NCBI GenBank assembly: GCA_027605045.1
Contig: JAQFWX010000037.1
Span: forward strand, 310,001 to 374,000
Source: Phallus indusiatus
Taxonomy: Eukaryota; Basidiomycota; Agaricomycetes; Phallales; Phallaceae
Reading direction: 5' to 3'
Length of the DNA stretch: 64,000 nucleotides
Positions 33,704 to 46,145 of this stretch are shown in pieces. Both the position numbers and the translations under genes were made by a program. The first letter of the stretch is position 1; each line of letters opens with the position of its first letter. Under the pieces are notes generated by a model. The model worked only from the letters and a program-made list of their open reading frames with translations. It was not told the DNA's origin and did not search any database.

Positions 33704-34844
33704 ATGGCTGGAAAAGTGAGTCCGAATGAAACCTGTCAACTAGGCTAATATCGACGAAACTGGATCACTACAGGGTGTCTTGTACGTCTATAAAGGCTCG
33801 TCAAATTGGATTACAGCTCCTCAGCTTGCGATGTACGTTTTTGTTTCTGGGGATTGTTTGCACTTCGGTGGTTGACTTTTTGACCAGTCGTGAACTCGAA
33901 TGTCGAGAAATAATTATAGAATATGTAAACTTAGGTTAGTACTGCCCTTCTCCGGTAATGATTGTTACCGAAGCGAAGTCGTTTTTCAGAGGACGCTGAC
34001 TTGAGGCCGAATCTTCTAAATTTAAATCATAAGAGCTGTTCCCCAACACTAGTCCTCGATACAAACACGGCTCTAGTTGATCCCATCGAAATTGTAAGGT
34101 ATCTTTGCCGATGCAATTCGACCCGGAGACGTCCTGTGAGGTTGAGCTCTGGATTTATCGACCTCGTCAAAAATCTATATTGCCCAGGTTTAAACCCAAA
34201 CTTCACGGCTATATCATCGGTGAGCATCATAATACTGGTGTATCATGAAGTATTTCGTTTTTTGATCAAGTTCCACAAGCGCAATGAGCGCGATTTACAA
34301 AATCGTTTTAAAGGGAAGGCGGTTACGTATCTTCGTGACCGTAAGTCGGCAGCTCGCCCAGCCCTGTCCAAAGATCACCGCTAAAACCGTTTCTCATGTG
34401 TCTGCAGGTCAAACGGCCTTGGAACAGTTGGCTCGTGCTAGTCCGGAATACCGGACTTTTTACGAAACGAAATGCTCACAAAATGGCATTTTAGTGTCAT
34501 TGCTTGAGAACACAGCTTCACCCGAGGTGAAACAAAGTTTCTTTGCTCAGTCTAAGAGACACTGGGAAAATGTGGCACGTTTTATACTAGTGGATCTTCC
34601 GAGATATCTTCCAGAGGAAGGATTCGCCAGTGAAGACAGTGAACCAGGAGAGGTGGACTTTCATCTCATGGCTTGGTTGATGCGGACGGTTGGGGCTTTA
34701 GGCGGAACGCCCTCCCCTGATGGAGTGAAATCATTGGAGAAAGAGCTTGGTGGAAAGCAGGTGCCGAGAAAAATACAGCTTTATTGGGAAGCATGGACTC
34801 ACAGAGATAGTTGGAGATACCAATTCAGGACATCTTTTCGATAG
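33704..34844 (+). CDS. Fungal glutathione S-transferase-like protein
   Basis: 284 residues from six exons: 33704-33715, 33774-33832, 33888-33934, 33990-34219, 34271-34340, 34408-34844. The N-terminus reads GVLYVYKGSSNWITAPQLAI, then IIEYVNLED and SPTLVLDTNTALVDPIEIVRYL, the thioredoxin-like GST_N fold of fungal GSTs that begin LYxYKGS. The C-terminal half is helical (GST_C) and ends SWRYQFRTSFR. GSTs conjugate glutathione to electrophiles, or act as lyases and peroxidases. The Pro usually before the strand (VPTL) is SPTL here, so the cis-Pro is kept. Its 3' end faces the Nudix gene, 124 bp away. The nearby monooxygenases make an oxidation-conjugation pairing conceivable, but this is inference. 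Confidence 0.75.
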
Positions 34845-34968
34845 GTATTTCATTTGCCATGAGAGTATCTTGGCACATCCCCTTTGTTTATATGTTACAA
34901 GAACTACTTTATGTTGGTTTCAGTGTGTGTTGGTTTACAAGGAATTGTATATATAGAAATAAAAAGTA

Positions 34969-36292
34969 TTATAGTCTGTAACCGAACCTTCCGTGAAGAC
35001 GCGTAACAATATCCAGATAATTCGGTTCGTTCTCTGGAGTGATGTGACCGTGTCTTATCAAGAAATCCAAAAGAACTAAAAAAAAAAGGTTCAGATAAGT
35101 CAAAGATTAAGCAAATTTGAGTAACCTAAAGCGCAATTTGGTTTGAATAGACCGCCGTGCATTTTTTCAATAACACTATCGATGGTCTCCAGCTACGACA
35201 AACCGAGTTAACGGAGATTGTTTTTGAATTTGAACCAACTTAACTGACCTTGAAGGAGTCTACCTCTCCATCTTGGGGTCGGGGAATGATTTCATTTTCG
35301 AGACCTCTCGGGATCAGCATGTCATATACGTACCTAGGCTGTTTAAGGAATGGAATGAGACTTTAAGATGAAACAACGCACTGGACCTCTGGCTGAAGGT
35401 ACCCTTTCTCAGTTCTGCAGCTGAAGTGAGCCCCATTTATTGGTAAATAAATACTTGCATACCTGAAATAATAACTGACCGCGCCGCAAGGTTTAGCATG
35501 CGCTTGAACGACAGACGGGTCCAAACTTGCTTCTTCTTCGCATTCCTTGACCAATGACTCAAATGGGGTCAGTCCATGAGGGATTCCACCGGCGACAGAG
35601 TTATCTAAACGTAAGGGCCATCTGTAGAAAATCATTAGTTAATGGGCCTGATCTACATCCATATATAGATACATATATGCATAGGACGCACGTCTGCTTT
35701 GTTTTAGCTCTTGTCGGGACCCATATTCTCCAATCGGCGGTGTATATGGTCATATGAACACCGTAAGTTACGAGACCAAAAATAGCGCAGGCGGTACGTT
35801 CTAGTACGAAAGCTACTCTATCATCGGTGCGGGGGCCGAATGGATCGACGAAAATCGTATACAGCTCGTTCCGCCAAAGTTTCGGGGAGATGATATTTGC
35901 GAACATGCCAGTGTCGCGCCAGGTCTCTGCTAGAACTCGCAGAGCTTCCGAACGCTTTTCCGCCGTATCTAGCCGAGGATGGAATGATAGGAATGGCTTA
36001 TCGGTCGATGTACCTAGGAAATGATATGTACTTGTGGAGTGTCTTTTGAATGATATGTAAAATATTTACCAGGATAGTTAATGAACCAGATTGATTCCTC
36101 GCCTTTTAATAGCGCTTCTTGATGAGCCGTCTGAAGATAGCTGAAGACATCTTCTGAGATCAGTCCAAGGATGTTCGTTGACGAGGGAAAGAGACGGAAA
36201 TCTATAAATTCCTCAGAAGATAGTCCCTGGCGAAAGTTATCGCAGCGGTTGAGAACAGCAGCAAAAGATCTGGAAGAGTTCACTGCGTTCAT
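34969..36292 (-). CDS. Nudix hydrolase, DUF4743 / thiamine-pyrophosphokinase-like
   Basis: 331 residues from seven exons (36292-36070, 36013-35692, 35621-35463, 35414-35382, 35333-35249, 35192-35126, 35075-34969). The N-terminal DUF4743-type region leads to KLWRNELYTIF, VAFVLERTACAIFGLVTYGVHM and IWVPTRAKTKQT. The Nudix box follows: GGIPHGLTPFESLVKECEEEASL (in two parts, GGIPHGLTPFES and LVKECEEEASL), carrying the metal-binding Glu residues. The C-terminus is [23 protein letters not shown]. Yeast YJR142W and plant relatives of this family hydrolyse damaged thiamine diphosphate analogues such as oxothiamine forms; the same role is likely. It shares a 102-bp promoter region with the Bro1 gene. 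Confidence 0.88.
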
Positions 36293-36394
36293 GTTCAGAA
36301 GCCTAGAGGCGCAGCTCGGCCGGCGCGAGCGTGGGAAACTGCGCCGTGGTGGGTTTCCTAACTCGAAGCTTCACTCGACTTTGACTCTATCGTC
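36293..36394. promoter_or_regulatory. Divergent promoter, Nudix / Bro1
   Basis: Only 102 bp separate the two start codons. The spacer is G/C-rich around 36311-36360 and lacks a TATA box, as in many bidirectional housekeeping promoters. Confidence 0.5.
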
Positions 36395-39300
36395 ATGGCG
36401 CAATCGCCGACGGTATCTATTCCTAAGAAAAGCACAGACGAAGTAGACTGGACCACCCCGATTCGCAGTCTAATCGCCCAATCGTACGGCGAGAATCCTG
36501 ATAATTATGCCACGGAATGTGCTGCTCTACAAAGATGTCGTCAAGACGCTGTTAGAGGAGCCGGAAGCGAGATAACCGGTGAATAGTATTGTTTCATAAC
36601 TTGGATTATCTCGGATTATAACAAAAATCGCTTTGTCGTAGCACGAGACTTGCTGTACAAATACTTTGGCCAGCTGGAGCTATTGGAATTGCGCTTTCCC
36701 GAAATTCGGGTGACTTTCCCTTGGCGCGATGCGTTTACGAACAAACTTATCACACAAACCTCTCTCGCTTACGAAAAAGCTTCAATAATATTTCAGATCG
36801 CCGCCACCCATTCCGCCATTGCGACAATGCAGACCAGATTTGACCCCGAAGGAGTCAAACGAGCTTTCCACTACTACCGCACTGCTGCAGGAATGTTAAC
36901 TTATATCAACGAGAACTTTCTTCATGCACCTTCTACGGATCTCAGTAGAGAAGTTGTCAAGTACCTCATCGACATTATGCTTGCGCAAGCTCATGAAGTC
37001 TTCTTTGAGAAGTGTCGAGATGAGAAGAAGACACCCAGTCTGATTGCCAAAGTTGTAGCGCACACTGCTGGTCTTTATTCAACTTTAGTCGAGAATGCCA
37101 AGGAATTCCAAGGAAAGAAAATCTTTGATAATAATTGGATTACATTACTCTCGGTATGTATATAACTTGCATGCTGAAGCTACAAGTACTCATTCTCCGT
37201 TTTAGATTAAATCGAAATATATGACTTCACTGTCTCAGTACTACCGATCTCTCGCGGATACTGCTGCTGGAAAGCATGGAAACGCGCTGGCGCGTTTGAT
37301 AGTAGCAGAGAAAGCAGCGAAAGAAGCACACACACTTACCTCGGGTAGCTTCTCACCGTACTTCGTTACAACGCAAACACCTACTCTCCCCGCCGATGCA
37401 GGAACAGCCATGCTCGAGCTTACTAAAGCTCATTTAGCTCTTTGCACCGAGAAAAGAGCCGAATCACAGAGGGACAACGATCTAATTTATAATGCTGTCG
37501 TTCCGGCGGAAGCCACCCTTCCTGTCATTGACAAAACTGCAGTTGCGACGCCGATTCCCATTCAGGAGGTATATGGCACTCCTGATGTTCAGAAGACTAT
37601 TGGACCAGACTTGTTCATCAAACTCATTCCTCTCAGTGTCCATGAGAGCGCAAGCGTGTATTCAGAGGAAAAAGCCAAGCTTGTTCGAGGAGAGGTCGAG
37701 AAAGCCGATGTGGCTGATAACGAATACCGAGCTGCACTGGAGTCATTAGGGGTCAAAGAGGGATTAGGACGATACCGCGCGATGGTCGAGGGGATTGTCA
37801 CAACGAATGATATTGTCCCTCGTGAAGTCCGTACTTGGCAAACTGAAATCCGTACCGCCGAAGACTCCGAAAGCACGCCTAGCATGTTCGCACAAATGGA
37901 GCGCCTTAAAGCAGTTGTTCGTGAAGAACTGGATAGCATTGGTCGTGACTTGGAAATTGAATCAAGAGACTGTGAAGCTGGACGTCTCAAATATGAACAT
38001 TTCTGGACTCAAGCACCGAGCTCTGGACTTACGAAGACGTTTAGGCAAGATCTGAAGAACCATATCAATGCATTGGACGCTGCGAGTAATTCTGATAAAC
38101 AAGCGGCTGACTTGTGGCAGGCAATTAACGGCGATATTGACGTTATCCTTGACGATGACAAATTGGAAGCGGAATTCAACCGACAACTGCAGGGTACGGA
38201 TAAGAATAGTCTCCTTGATGTTGAAGTGGAGGATAATGACTGGCAAGAACGCGAGAAAATTGGCGGCTACGTGGCTGAGATCGAAGAGCGTCTTGGTCGT
38301 CTTAGCAAGATCAGCAGAGAAAGAAACGAGACACTCAAAGATCTCAAAGAAAAGGTTTGTAGTTCCCATCGTGCAGTCTACTTGTTTTTGAAGCTAAAAT
38401 AACTCCGGTAGATTCAATCTGACGATGTCTCACATTTACTGCTCCTCAATCGCCGAAACAGTGCTGTAGAACCATCCCTCTTCCAAAGCGAACTGGAGAA
38501 GTTCAAGCCATATCAAATGCGTATTCAGGCCAGTATTCAGTATCAGCAAGTAGCTATCCAAGAAATATCCCAATTCTGGAAGGCTCTGAAGGACCTTGCT
38601 GGACGTGGTGCTGGCGCAAAGAAATGGGAAGAGAAGGAAAAGAGAAGGACCAGCTGCATCAAACGATTCGAGAAAATGCGCGAAATTTGGTTGCAAGTTA
38701 GAGATGGATTGGCGTAAGTTTACATTTGACTCTCGAAAGTGGCTCTGACTCACAATTTGGTTTGCAGTAAAGGGCTACGGTTCTATCGGGACCTTTCAGA
38801 TTTGAGCGGTCAGTTACGTCGGAGCGTTAAAGCTTACATCTCTTCGAGAACAGCTGAAAGAGACGGAATGATTGCCAAGGCTGAAACTGAGAAACGGTTG
38901 ACATCATCAGCAACATCACCATCTATGCCTCCGCCAAGGCCAGCTCCTCCTTCCATGGAAAGTTCCTTCTCAAACTTAAATATACGAAGTCCAGCATCTC
39001 CAACGCCGAATACATCGTGGAATAGACCGACACCTCCGCCAAGTGCACCACCTCCACCAGCTTCATGGACTTCGCCAGCCTCGTGGAACTCATCAGCGTA
39101 TCCTCCTCCTCCACCTTCGCGACCCTCGTATTCCACCCCTACACTGTCTGCGGGCCCACCGCCACCGCCACCGCCACCACCTCCGTCAGCCCCCTCAAAC
39201 CCTTATACATTCGATGCACCAGGCATATCTTCACAATTCTCACTAGATCGTTCGATACATTCAACCCCGTCTCAGCATCCAGGGTACCCATCCCAAGGAT

Positions 39301-39524
39301 ATTCTCCATATTCACCAGCACCACCTGGTCCACCGCCTCAAAGACAAGGTACATTCCCACCACCCCCACCACAACCGCCTCAAAACTACCAACAACAACC
39401 GTCATCAATGTTTCCGCCTCCGCCGCCTCCTGTATCGTATCAATCTCAACAACCTCCACCACCTCCACCATCACAATATGCACAACCTCAACAGTCTAAT
39501 CCATATCAATATAGACAATGGTAG
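36395..39524 (+). CDS. BRO1: Bro1/ALIX-family endosomal sorting protein
   Basis: 967 residues from five exons: 36395-36578, 36642-37153, 37206-38354, 38412-38713, 38768-39524. The start is backed by PTVSIPKKSTDEVDWTTPIR, the usual opening of BRO1 domains. Further hallmarks are DLLYKYFGQLELLELRFP, SLAYEKASIIFQIAATHSAIA, FHYYRTAAGMLTYINENFLHAPS and IMLAQAHEVFFEKC. Residues ~380-750 form the coiled V-domain that binds YPxL-type ligands. The tail (~760-967) is Pro/Ser/Tyr-rich with runs of up to nine prolines. Bro1 works with ESCRT-III at endosomes and recruits a deubiquitinase. The related Rim20/PalA (pH signalling) is the alternative; the long proline-rich tail favours Bro1. Confidence 0.9.
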
Positions 39525-39895
39525 TCTGGTTTTATATTATAATGTTTCCTCTACGCAAAGACGGTGGTAACGGTTTTGTTTACTAGTAGTGTATCCTAAG
39601 CATTGTGTTCCAATTATGTTGTTGTAAACGCCTGTGATGATCAGAGTACTACATGAGGGCGGTTGGCTATCCTTATTTCAAGAATTAAATAATATCCCTT
39701 TATTTATGCAATAATAATTGTAACAATGCTTGTTGTGAAGAGAAATTTGGGAGATGAGTTTTCATTGAGCAGTTGTCACGCGAGCCTCGAGACTTCGGAA
39801 GACCGCCCTAAGCAGTGTCCCTGGACCTGAGTGAGGCCGGCGCCAGTGGCGGCAACCACACATACACCTCAACTCTCAACGTCCTCCAAGTACTT
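39525..39895. other. Intergenic
   Basis: 371 bp holding the Bro1 3' UTR (A/T-rich, possible poly(A) signal AATAAT near 39688) and the promoter of the Yip1-family gene. Nothing else was seen. Confidence 0.4.
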
Positions 39896-41142
39896 ATGGC
39901 CTATCAAACTGTTGAAACAGACGATGTAGTTATATTTTGTTAAGTTAAGAATCACGTATAATAACTAATAGACTTGACAGCGAGTAGACGCAGGTCCTAG
40001 TTCTTTGGAATTCAGATGTAACGTGTCATAGTACATTTCCTCGGGAGACGTTCACTGTTAACGCGTGTTCAATAATACACACACAGCTTTCTTGGCGGAT
40101 GATAGTGCACAAAATAATGCTTCGTCTTCATCTAATAGAGGTGAGCAAGTTATGGTCGAAACAGGGAGAGGCACAGGAGCTAAAATATACGTAGGGTACG
40201 GCGAACACACCCAGAGCTCAAAAGGATTTTGGACGTTGGACTACTACCAAAAATACTTTGAAGTCGACACAAAGCTGGTATGGCTATTGAAGATGTCTTC
40301 TTTAAACGGCATGCTTACCCCTCGTTGTATTCACAGGTGTTAACTCGATGTTATACAACGTTGTTACCCACATCTTCGCATTACCGAACAGCACACCTCA
40401 ATCCATCCGTTGACCTATACGGACCATTTTGGACATTAACGACACTAATATTTTCACTATTCGTCTTTTCCTCTCTTGCGTCGTCTATCGTCTCCTACCT
40501 ATCAAGCTCGCCTGTTTCGTATGATTTCCAGCTATTATCAATTGGGGTTACTTTGGTGTATGTTTACGGGCTTGGTGTTCCCGTGATTCTGTGGGCTGTA
40601 TTGAAATATTTGGGTGTCTCTGAATGGAGTCCTGTCGAGGCTGTGGCTGTCTTTGGCTATGGTCAATTCATCTGGATACCTGTTTCGGTACGTGCGGTGT
40701 AGTTGTGTCAAGTCTCGTGCCAATGGCTGACACAGGTTCATGACATGTATTAGCTACTCTGTGTCATTCCGGTGCCAGAAGTTCGCTGGGCACTCGTGGG
40801 TGCAGCATTCCTGGTTTCAGGATATTATCTTTTCGCCAATATATATCCCATCATCGCTTCGGTACGTATTGCACCAAACTAATCATGTTTTAATTAATCT
40901 GTGTGTATTTCCACGTGTTCATCGAACAACTTGTTTTACAGGCAGAACAAAAGGCAGCACGACTACTGATTATTGGCCTTGCACTTCTCCACGCAGCTCT
41001 CGCTATAACTTTCAAATTCCTTTTCTTCAACTATTATGTTATCCGTGAGATTGGAGGAGATGATCCCCTTGCCGTAATTGTCCCTACTCCGACCTTTAGT
41101 CTAACAACGACAGTATCAGCTTCGGCCACAACGAGCTCATAA
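39896..41142 (+). CDS. Yip1-domain Golgi/ER membrane protein (YIPF1/2-like)
   Basis: 308 residues from six exons: 39896-39938, 39985-40017, 40087-40277, 40337-40687, 40754-40861, 40942-41142. The two tiny 5' exons are inferred from splice phase; they give SSLEFRSFL, a motif common at the start of YIPF1/2 relatives. The soluble N-terminus ends in GFWTLDYYQKYFEVDT. The Yip1 domain follows with DLYGPFWTLTTLIFSLFV and four further hydrophobic segments, including VYVYGLGVPVILWAVL. Yip1-family proteins bind Rab GTPases and act in ER-Golgi vesicle traffic. The next gene is 0.9 kb away and unrelated. Confidence 0.88.
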
Positions 41143-42054
41143 AAGGTGCTACACTATGTATATTTTCTTGATTGCGAATGTAAATTGATGTTGGAGGAAT
41201 GCATGGTGTGTGTGGTATACTTTTCATAACAAAATATTAAATGCCATCGGAGAAATATATTCATGTGGTTTTATCGTCAGTTGCGGGATAGTAAGCACGA
41301 CGCAAATGGCGGTATTTGGCGAGCGAATAGAGTGCTAGGGTTTCTGACAGGGTCACGCGACAAAATCATAAGATGGATCATAACCCTAAATCTAATCGGG
41401 CGAAGAGGAAAATGCACCTTTCTTGATGTATTCGCCCAATGCAAACGCTCTTTCAATTTCGGCGTGGTCGGTTAGATGTCGATTTTCTGGAAGAAAGAAG
41501 GTTGTGTCAAACAATGAGTCAAATAGAAGTCTTGGAAATGTCATTGTCGTATTCACTTTCAAATGCTCTCCTTAATTTTCCGTGAAAGTCGTAGCTGTGC
41601 GTAGGAATATAATGAACAGTGTGATCAGAATTACGAGTCGACTCGGCCAGTTTCCTTGGCAAATTCACCACTTACGACGGATCCGGATAATCTCTTCCTA
41701 GCCTATGTAATTCTTTGTATAGCCGAACAGCTCGTAAGCGTGTCGGAGACGACATCAAGAGGGAAAGAGAGAGAAGAGAGAAGATGATATTATTCCCTTC
41801 CTCCGAATGGAGTCTCGGAATCTGAGATCATGAACTCGGAGCCGCCAGTCTGTGTTCGGCATCCAAGGATTCCACATTTCAAACCCCGCCGGGTGTCGCC
41901 CTCAGGTACAGACCTGCCACATTTCTTTTGCGCACCACACCCAAGACAAACTTGTGTTTTTTCTTTCTTGTTCGTTATAAAAGAAGTGAGTCAATGAATC
42001 TTTCATTTTTCTTTTCTTTCTTTCTTAATTTTCTACCCTTTCTCTCTTTAAATC
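41143..42054. other. Intergenic
   Basis: About 0.9 kb without a supported gene. Pyrimidine-rich sequence at 41990-42050 just before the ATG of the USP gene is typical of fungal promoters/leaders. Confidence 0.4.
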
Positions 42055-43412
42055 ATGCTTCGCTTCAATCCCGCTCAATGGTTTCATCACAGCTCTTGTC
42101 TTGTACCTCAAACGACGACGCAACGCCGGGAAGATCTCATGTCAACACCTTCGGCGACCAGACCCCCGTCTTTGAACAATTCAACATCGACCACCACGCT
42201 CCGTTCAGCCTTGAAACAGCCGTCCAGGCCGTCAACACCGCGCATCAACAGCGGAAACTTGGCGGAAGCAGATACCTTCCATTCTCCTCAACTAGATCTA
42301 AGCGTCGTCGACCCATTTCCGAGGACATCAACTCTCCAATCAGCAACATCAACGTCGGGCAGTCGAAGGTATACCCCTAAAGTCGGCTTTGATACCTTTC
42401 AAAATCCAACAAGTACCACGCTTTTTTCATATACTTTACAAGTTAGTAGTGGTACTTCTTATATTATTACATCGTTGCACCCTCTTTTCCTTTGTTCCTT
42501 ATTTTATTCTGGCTTCATTCTAGGTTAAATCAGAGGGTTACAAACGAAGCAGGAGCACACGATCTTATTTAATTGCTGCGAGCAGTGATGATAGTGGCAT
42601 TCATGCGCTGCAATGGGTTATGGAATCACTCATACAGGAAGGTGATGAAATAATAGTATTCCGTGGGTTTGATGGAGAAGATACAGGTGGCCTTTCAGAA
42701 TTCTTTACCCCCGTTTCTTTTTTTTTTGTTGCTCACGTGTAACTGACAGATAAATGTATGCGCGAAAATAGACGGGAAGAGGCACGTGAACTAATGAAAT
42801 GGGTATTAGAGAAAAACGATAAGGTTGAGCCAGGTCGTAAAGTGAGCTGCCATATTTATGAATTTCGCTTCATTTACTTAGAATCCTCACCAGCTCTTTG
42901 TTATAGTAGAATTTGTTGGGGGGAAAGTAACGGCCTCTATTGAACGTTTGATTGCCCTGTATCGCCCGGACTCTCTGGTTGTTGGTACAAGGGTTCGCAC
43001 TGTTCTCCAACAATGGGGTGCGGCTTTCGGAGCCCCAGGGATGGGAAGCGTCTCGAGGTGAACGGCTAATTTGTTTGTTCACCTTCTGTTATTCTCATCT
43101 AAAATCTTTCCCTAGATACTGTGTAAGCCGATCGCCGGTGCCCGTAATTGTGGTACGGTGCGTGTATTTCTTTATCTTCCGTCTTCTTTTTTCCCCACTC
43201 ATAAGCGAGTGATTTCTGCCAGGCCCGACCAAAAGGTCAAAAAGAAAAACTCGAAAAGGCGGCCGAACAATCCTAAAAGAACTTTTGAAGGGTAAGCCCC
43301 ATATAGCGTTGTCTTTTCTCACAATTTGTAATACCCAAGCAATTTGTCCCCGCATTCTAGTTTGGAAGAACCTCACAGCACCACTCTTCGTCGACCGGTT
43401 ACTACGCAATAG
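42055..43412 (+). CDS. Universal stress protein (UspA-type) with disordered N-terminus
   Basis: 315 residues from seven exons: 42055-42441, 42524-42686, 42750-42833, 42907-43057, 43116-43157, 43223-43291, 43361-43412. About 130 Ser/Thr/Pro-rich residues precede a Usp domain: SYLIAASSDDSGIHALQWVM, EGDEIIVFRGF, EEARELMKWVLE, VEFVGGKVTASIERLIALYR, PDSLVVGTR and SVSRYCVSRSPVPVIVVRP. The last is the conserved Usp C-terminal strand. The tail is very basic (VKKKNSKRRPNNPKRT). Fungal relatives are nucleotide-binding proteins linked to stress responses. The glycine loop G-x2-G-x9-GS is altered (GTRVRTVLQQWGAAFGAPGM), so ATP binding is uncertain. The donor of exon 3 (gtcgta) is non-standard beyond GT but is needed for the frame. 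Confidence 0.82.
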
Positions 43413-44645
43413 CATGAACTTAATCATCAACATGTTACTCAAGCAGCATGCATCATGAAAGCCTGTCATTAAATCTTTCGGCTCGAGGCTTCAATCTACT
43501 CAATCAAACGCGAGGCGCTATAACCTTTGTTTTTTTTTCTCTTTATTGCATTTGGATTATCTTCTGGAAGAAGCTTGGCCACCCCACCTCTCCCCCCACG
43601 TTTTCTCGTCTTCGAAAGAACTGCTATCTACTATCAAAAGCTGTCGTTGTAACCTTTTTGGAATGTATTTGTATATGACGTTCATTTTAGACTGTAAACA
43701 TAAGCATCTTTATTAAATTATTGAATAAAGAACACCCTCTCCTTACTGCGTGCATAGTTACCATCTTTGTTTCGCTAATGCATGCCAAGAGTGCCTTACA
43801 TAGACTAGGAACATTTCGAACAGGTCAAATCACAAAATGGCGATACCACCCGACCAACAGCGATCTCGTCCTCGAGGCAATTACTGTCCGCAATGGCGAA
43901 TATGGACATCAGACATCAACAGTATCCGAGAAACTCCGATATATTAAATAAGTTGCAAGAAAAAAAATGTTTATTATGTACAATTACGTGTCTGTCCCTT
44001 AACTAAGTAACGCACCCACTCGACCCACCTCCATTGGATGAAGACTATATCAGGAAGAAATCGGTACGAACAACTCTATGGGATAGTTTTTCAGCCTATC
44101 ACGAGAATAAGCGAATGGTTCGATCTTCCACAAGCGTAACAGTGCAACCCTTTAGAGAAAGAGAAGGGTAGAACTTGACTTGTTGTGGGGGGTAAAAAAG
44201 ACAAGAAGAGTTGGATACCGAGACCATTCTCTTAGTGGATCAAAGGATCTTGAGTACAGACTGGCCGCCAGAAATTAGACGTCAGGTGGCCACGGAGAAC
44301 ATTCTCATGTTCAGAAGGAACGCATTAGTCGTTGTCAAACTCAAAAGCTTAGCTTGAGAATATGTCTATGTTGGGGTAGATGGAAGACGAAAAGGAAAAA
44401 AAGCTGTGACGGTTTGTGTCACCGCAAGAGCTCCTTATATACAGCTCGTGCTCTCGCTTAAATTTCGGAAGTTGCAAGTTCACACGCTTATGTCATCAGG
44501 TCTTTTCGAACTAAGGCGCCTCTATGCATTGGACCGTGCGTTATGGTATAAAAAGTCTGTTATAACAATCATATTGAACCCAAAATAAGCGATACAAACA
44601 GTATACAACCCCTAATACCCAATAAATAAAAAAAACCCTATATAA
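43413..44645. other. Intergenic
   Basis: 1.2 kb without a recognised gene. AATAAA near 43724 could be a poly(A) signal. Short frames such as 43721-43951 lack family features. Confidence 0.4.
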
Positions 44646-46145
44646 TCATGACGAAGTTTTGCACTGTTCCGCCCACAATTGAACCAGCTTCTTCTGCGCG
44701 GCAATCTTCATTGAAAGTGCATTTTGAGCCTCACTTTCAACAACTGGAACATAAGTTTGCACCCAAACAGTAAACCGCGTTAGAGAAGCGAACACGCTTT
44801 CCTGTTTTTGAAACATAAGTTTCACAGATCCTACATATACAAACTTGAGTTGTGGATTCTCGGGAAGGACTGATCACTCTGTGAGAAAGCGGACATACCA
44901 GCGGTGTCACTTGTATTTCCCTTCCACCCGTACATCAAGTCATATATCTTCGATGCTTGGAGCAAACCCATCTCTTGGAGCTGATTAAAGTCTGACATGA
45001 TCTCGCTGGGCATGCTTGCGACATAAGGTGTCACGACTTTGATAGTCTCGCTGAAGCAAACTTGTGCCTTTCCAGCAAAGACAACGGCCTCTGCGGCAAC
45101 AAGAAAATCGAAATTGAACAACAAAACAACTCCTAAAAAGGTACGCTCATCTTACCTTTATAGTCCTGATTTTTGCTTACTTCGCTAATACCGGAGAAAA
45201 GAACGGGACCGATACCACCACGCACAGCATCTAGACATTGCAGCGCTGTGTTATAATAATGATGGGCGTGCTGCGCTGTTACCTGTCCCCTCTGAAAATC
45301 AAGCACGGCCTGCTCTGCCTTCACGAAACATGTGAGCAATTTTATTCGCAATGCTCACGGAGAGAGAGAGATCTACCTTGTTATACGACGTAATTCGCAC
45401 GGTCAGATTCCCTTTGGCTGTTCTAATTTCTTCATTGTCTACAAAAATACTTTAGTCTGGGTTCAATGAAGAAGAAAAGTCTAATTTTGAAATCTCACCC
45501 GAAATTGCGGGAGCGTGACGGGATACGAACTCAAATTCCTGATCCATTTCACGTGCAAGTGATAAATTCGCATCGATCTTTGGAGATACGCCTAGTCTAT
45601 CAATAAGATCATTTCAATACAAAATGCGCTTACTGTGCGCTGTAATTCACTTTTCTCTTTCTCGAGCGCGCTTACAGCTTCCTGCATCTGTGTCTCTAAC
45701 TGATGCGAAGCTTCGAACTCTGCACGCTGTTTGTTCTTCTTCTCGTCGTTCTGTGACCCTCCGTAAGGAATTCCTCTTAGAACATTCAACGGTTGCTGAA
45801 TGGTCTGAAACGCAGAGCGACGATGAATGCTCTCGAACAGCTTTGACCTGGGACATAATTCTCGAATTCGACGCAGTCTTCATCGTCAATCTGAGAAACT
45901 TACGTGGATTCACGATGTTTCGCAAGATCCTTTGATTGTTTCTCCAGGTCCCTTTTTACAAGAACCAAACGCCCCTTCGAGTCCGCCACTGCAATGCTCG
46001 CATCGGCTCCTTTGAGGAAACGTTCCCATATATCCGATCCTGCGGCGCTGTTGTAATCAGGCAGGCTGGGATCGTTGTCTGAGTCAGGAATATAGCCTCC
46101 TGATGTAAAGGCAGGAGGAGGCTGGCTACGAAACTCTGAAAGCAT
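44646..46145 (-). CDS. Coiled-coil protein of unknown function
   Basis: I do not recognise the family. The spliced pieces are: MLSEFRSQPPPAFTSGGYIP, an acidic stretch, then IWERFLKGADASIAVADSKG and a helical segment (46145-45907); LNVLRGIPYGGSQNDEKKNK with a long charged helix QLETQMQEAVSALEKEKSEL (about 45850-45610); REMDQEFEFVSRHAPAI (about 45570-45500); AEQAVLDFQRGQVTAQHAHH (45320-45160); AGKAQVCFSETIKVVTPYV (45095-44900); and a C-terminal exon ending LWAEQCKTSS (stop 44648-44646). It is probably a soluble, mostly helical cytoplasmic protein. The ATG at 46145 is uncertain: an upstream exon may have existed, and the edge of the inverted duplication lies only about 80 bp away. Confidence 0.6.

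Noticed and set aside
38834..39483. Gly/Val-rich frames on the minus strand opposite the Bro1 tail
   Set aside because: Shadow of the proline-rich repeat in the plus-strand coding sequence.
41928..42380. 150-codon frame overlapping the start of the USP gene
   Set aside because: Different frame from the Usp exon; Phe/Ser-rich from the pyrimidine-rich leader.
44406..44588. Small plus-strand frame before the coiled-coil gene
   Set aside because: Short, no motifs, A/T-rich intergenic sequence.
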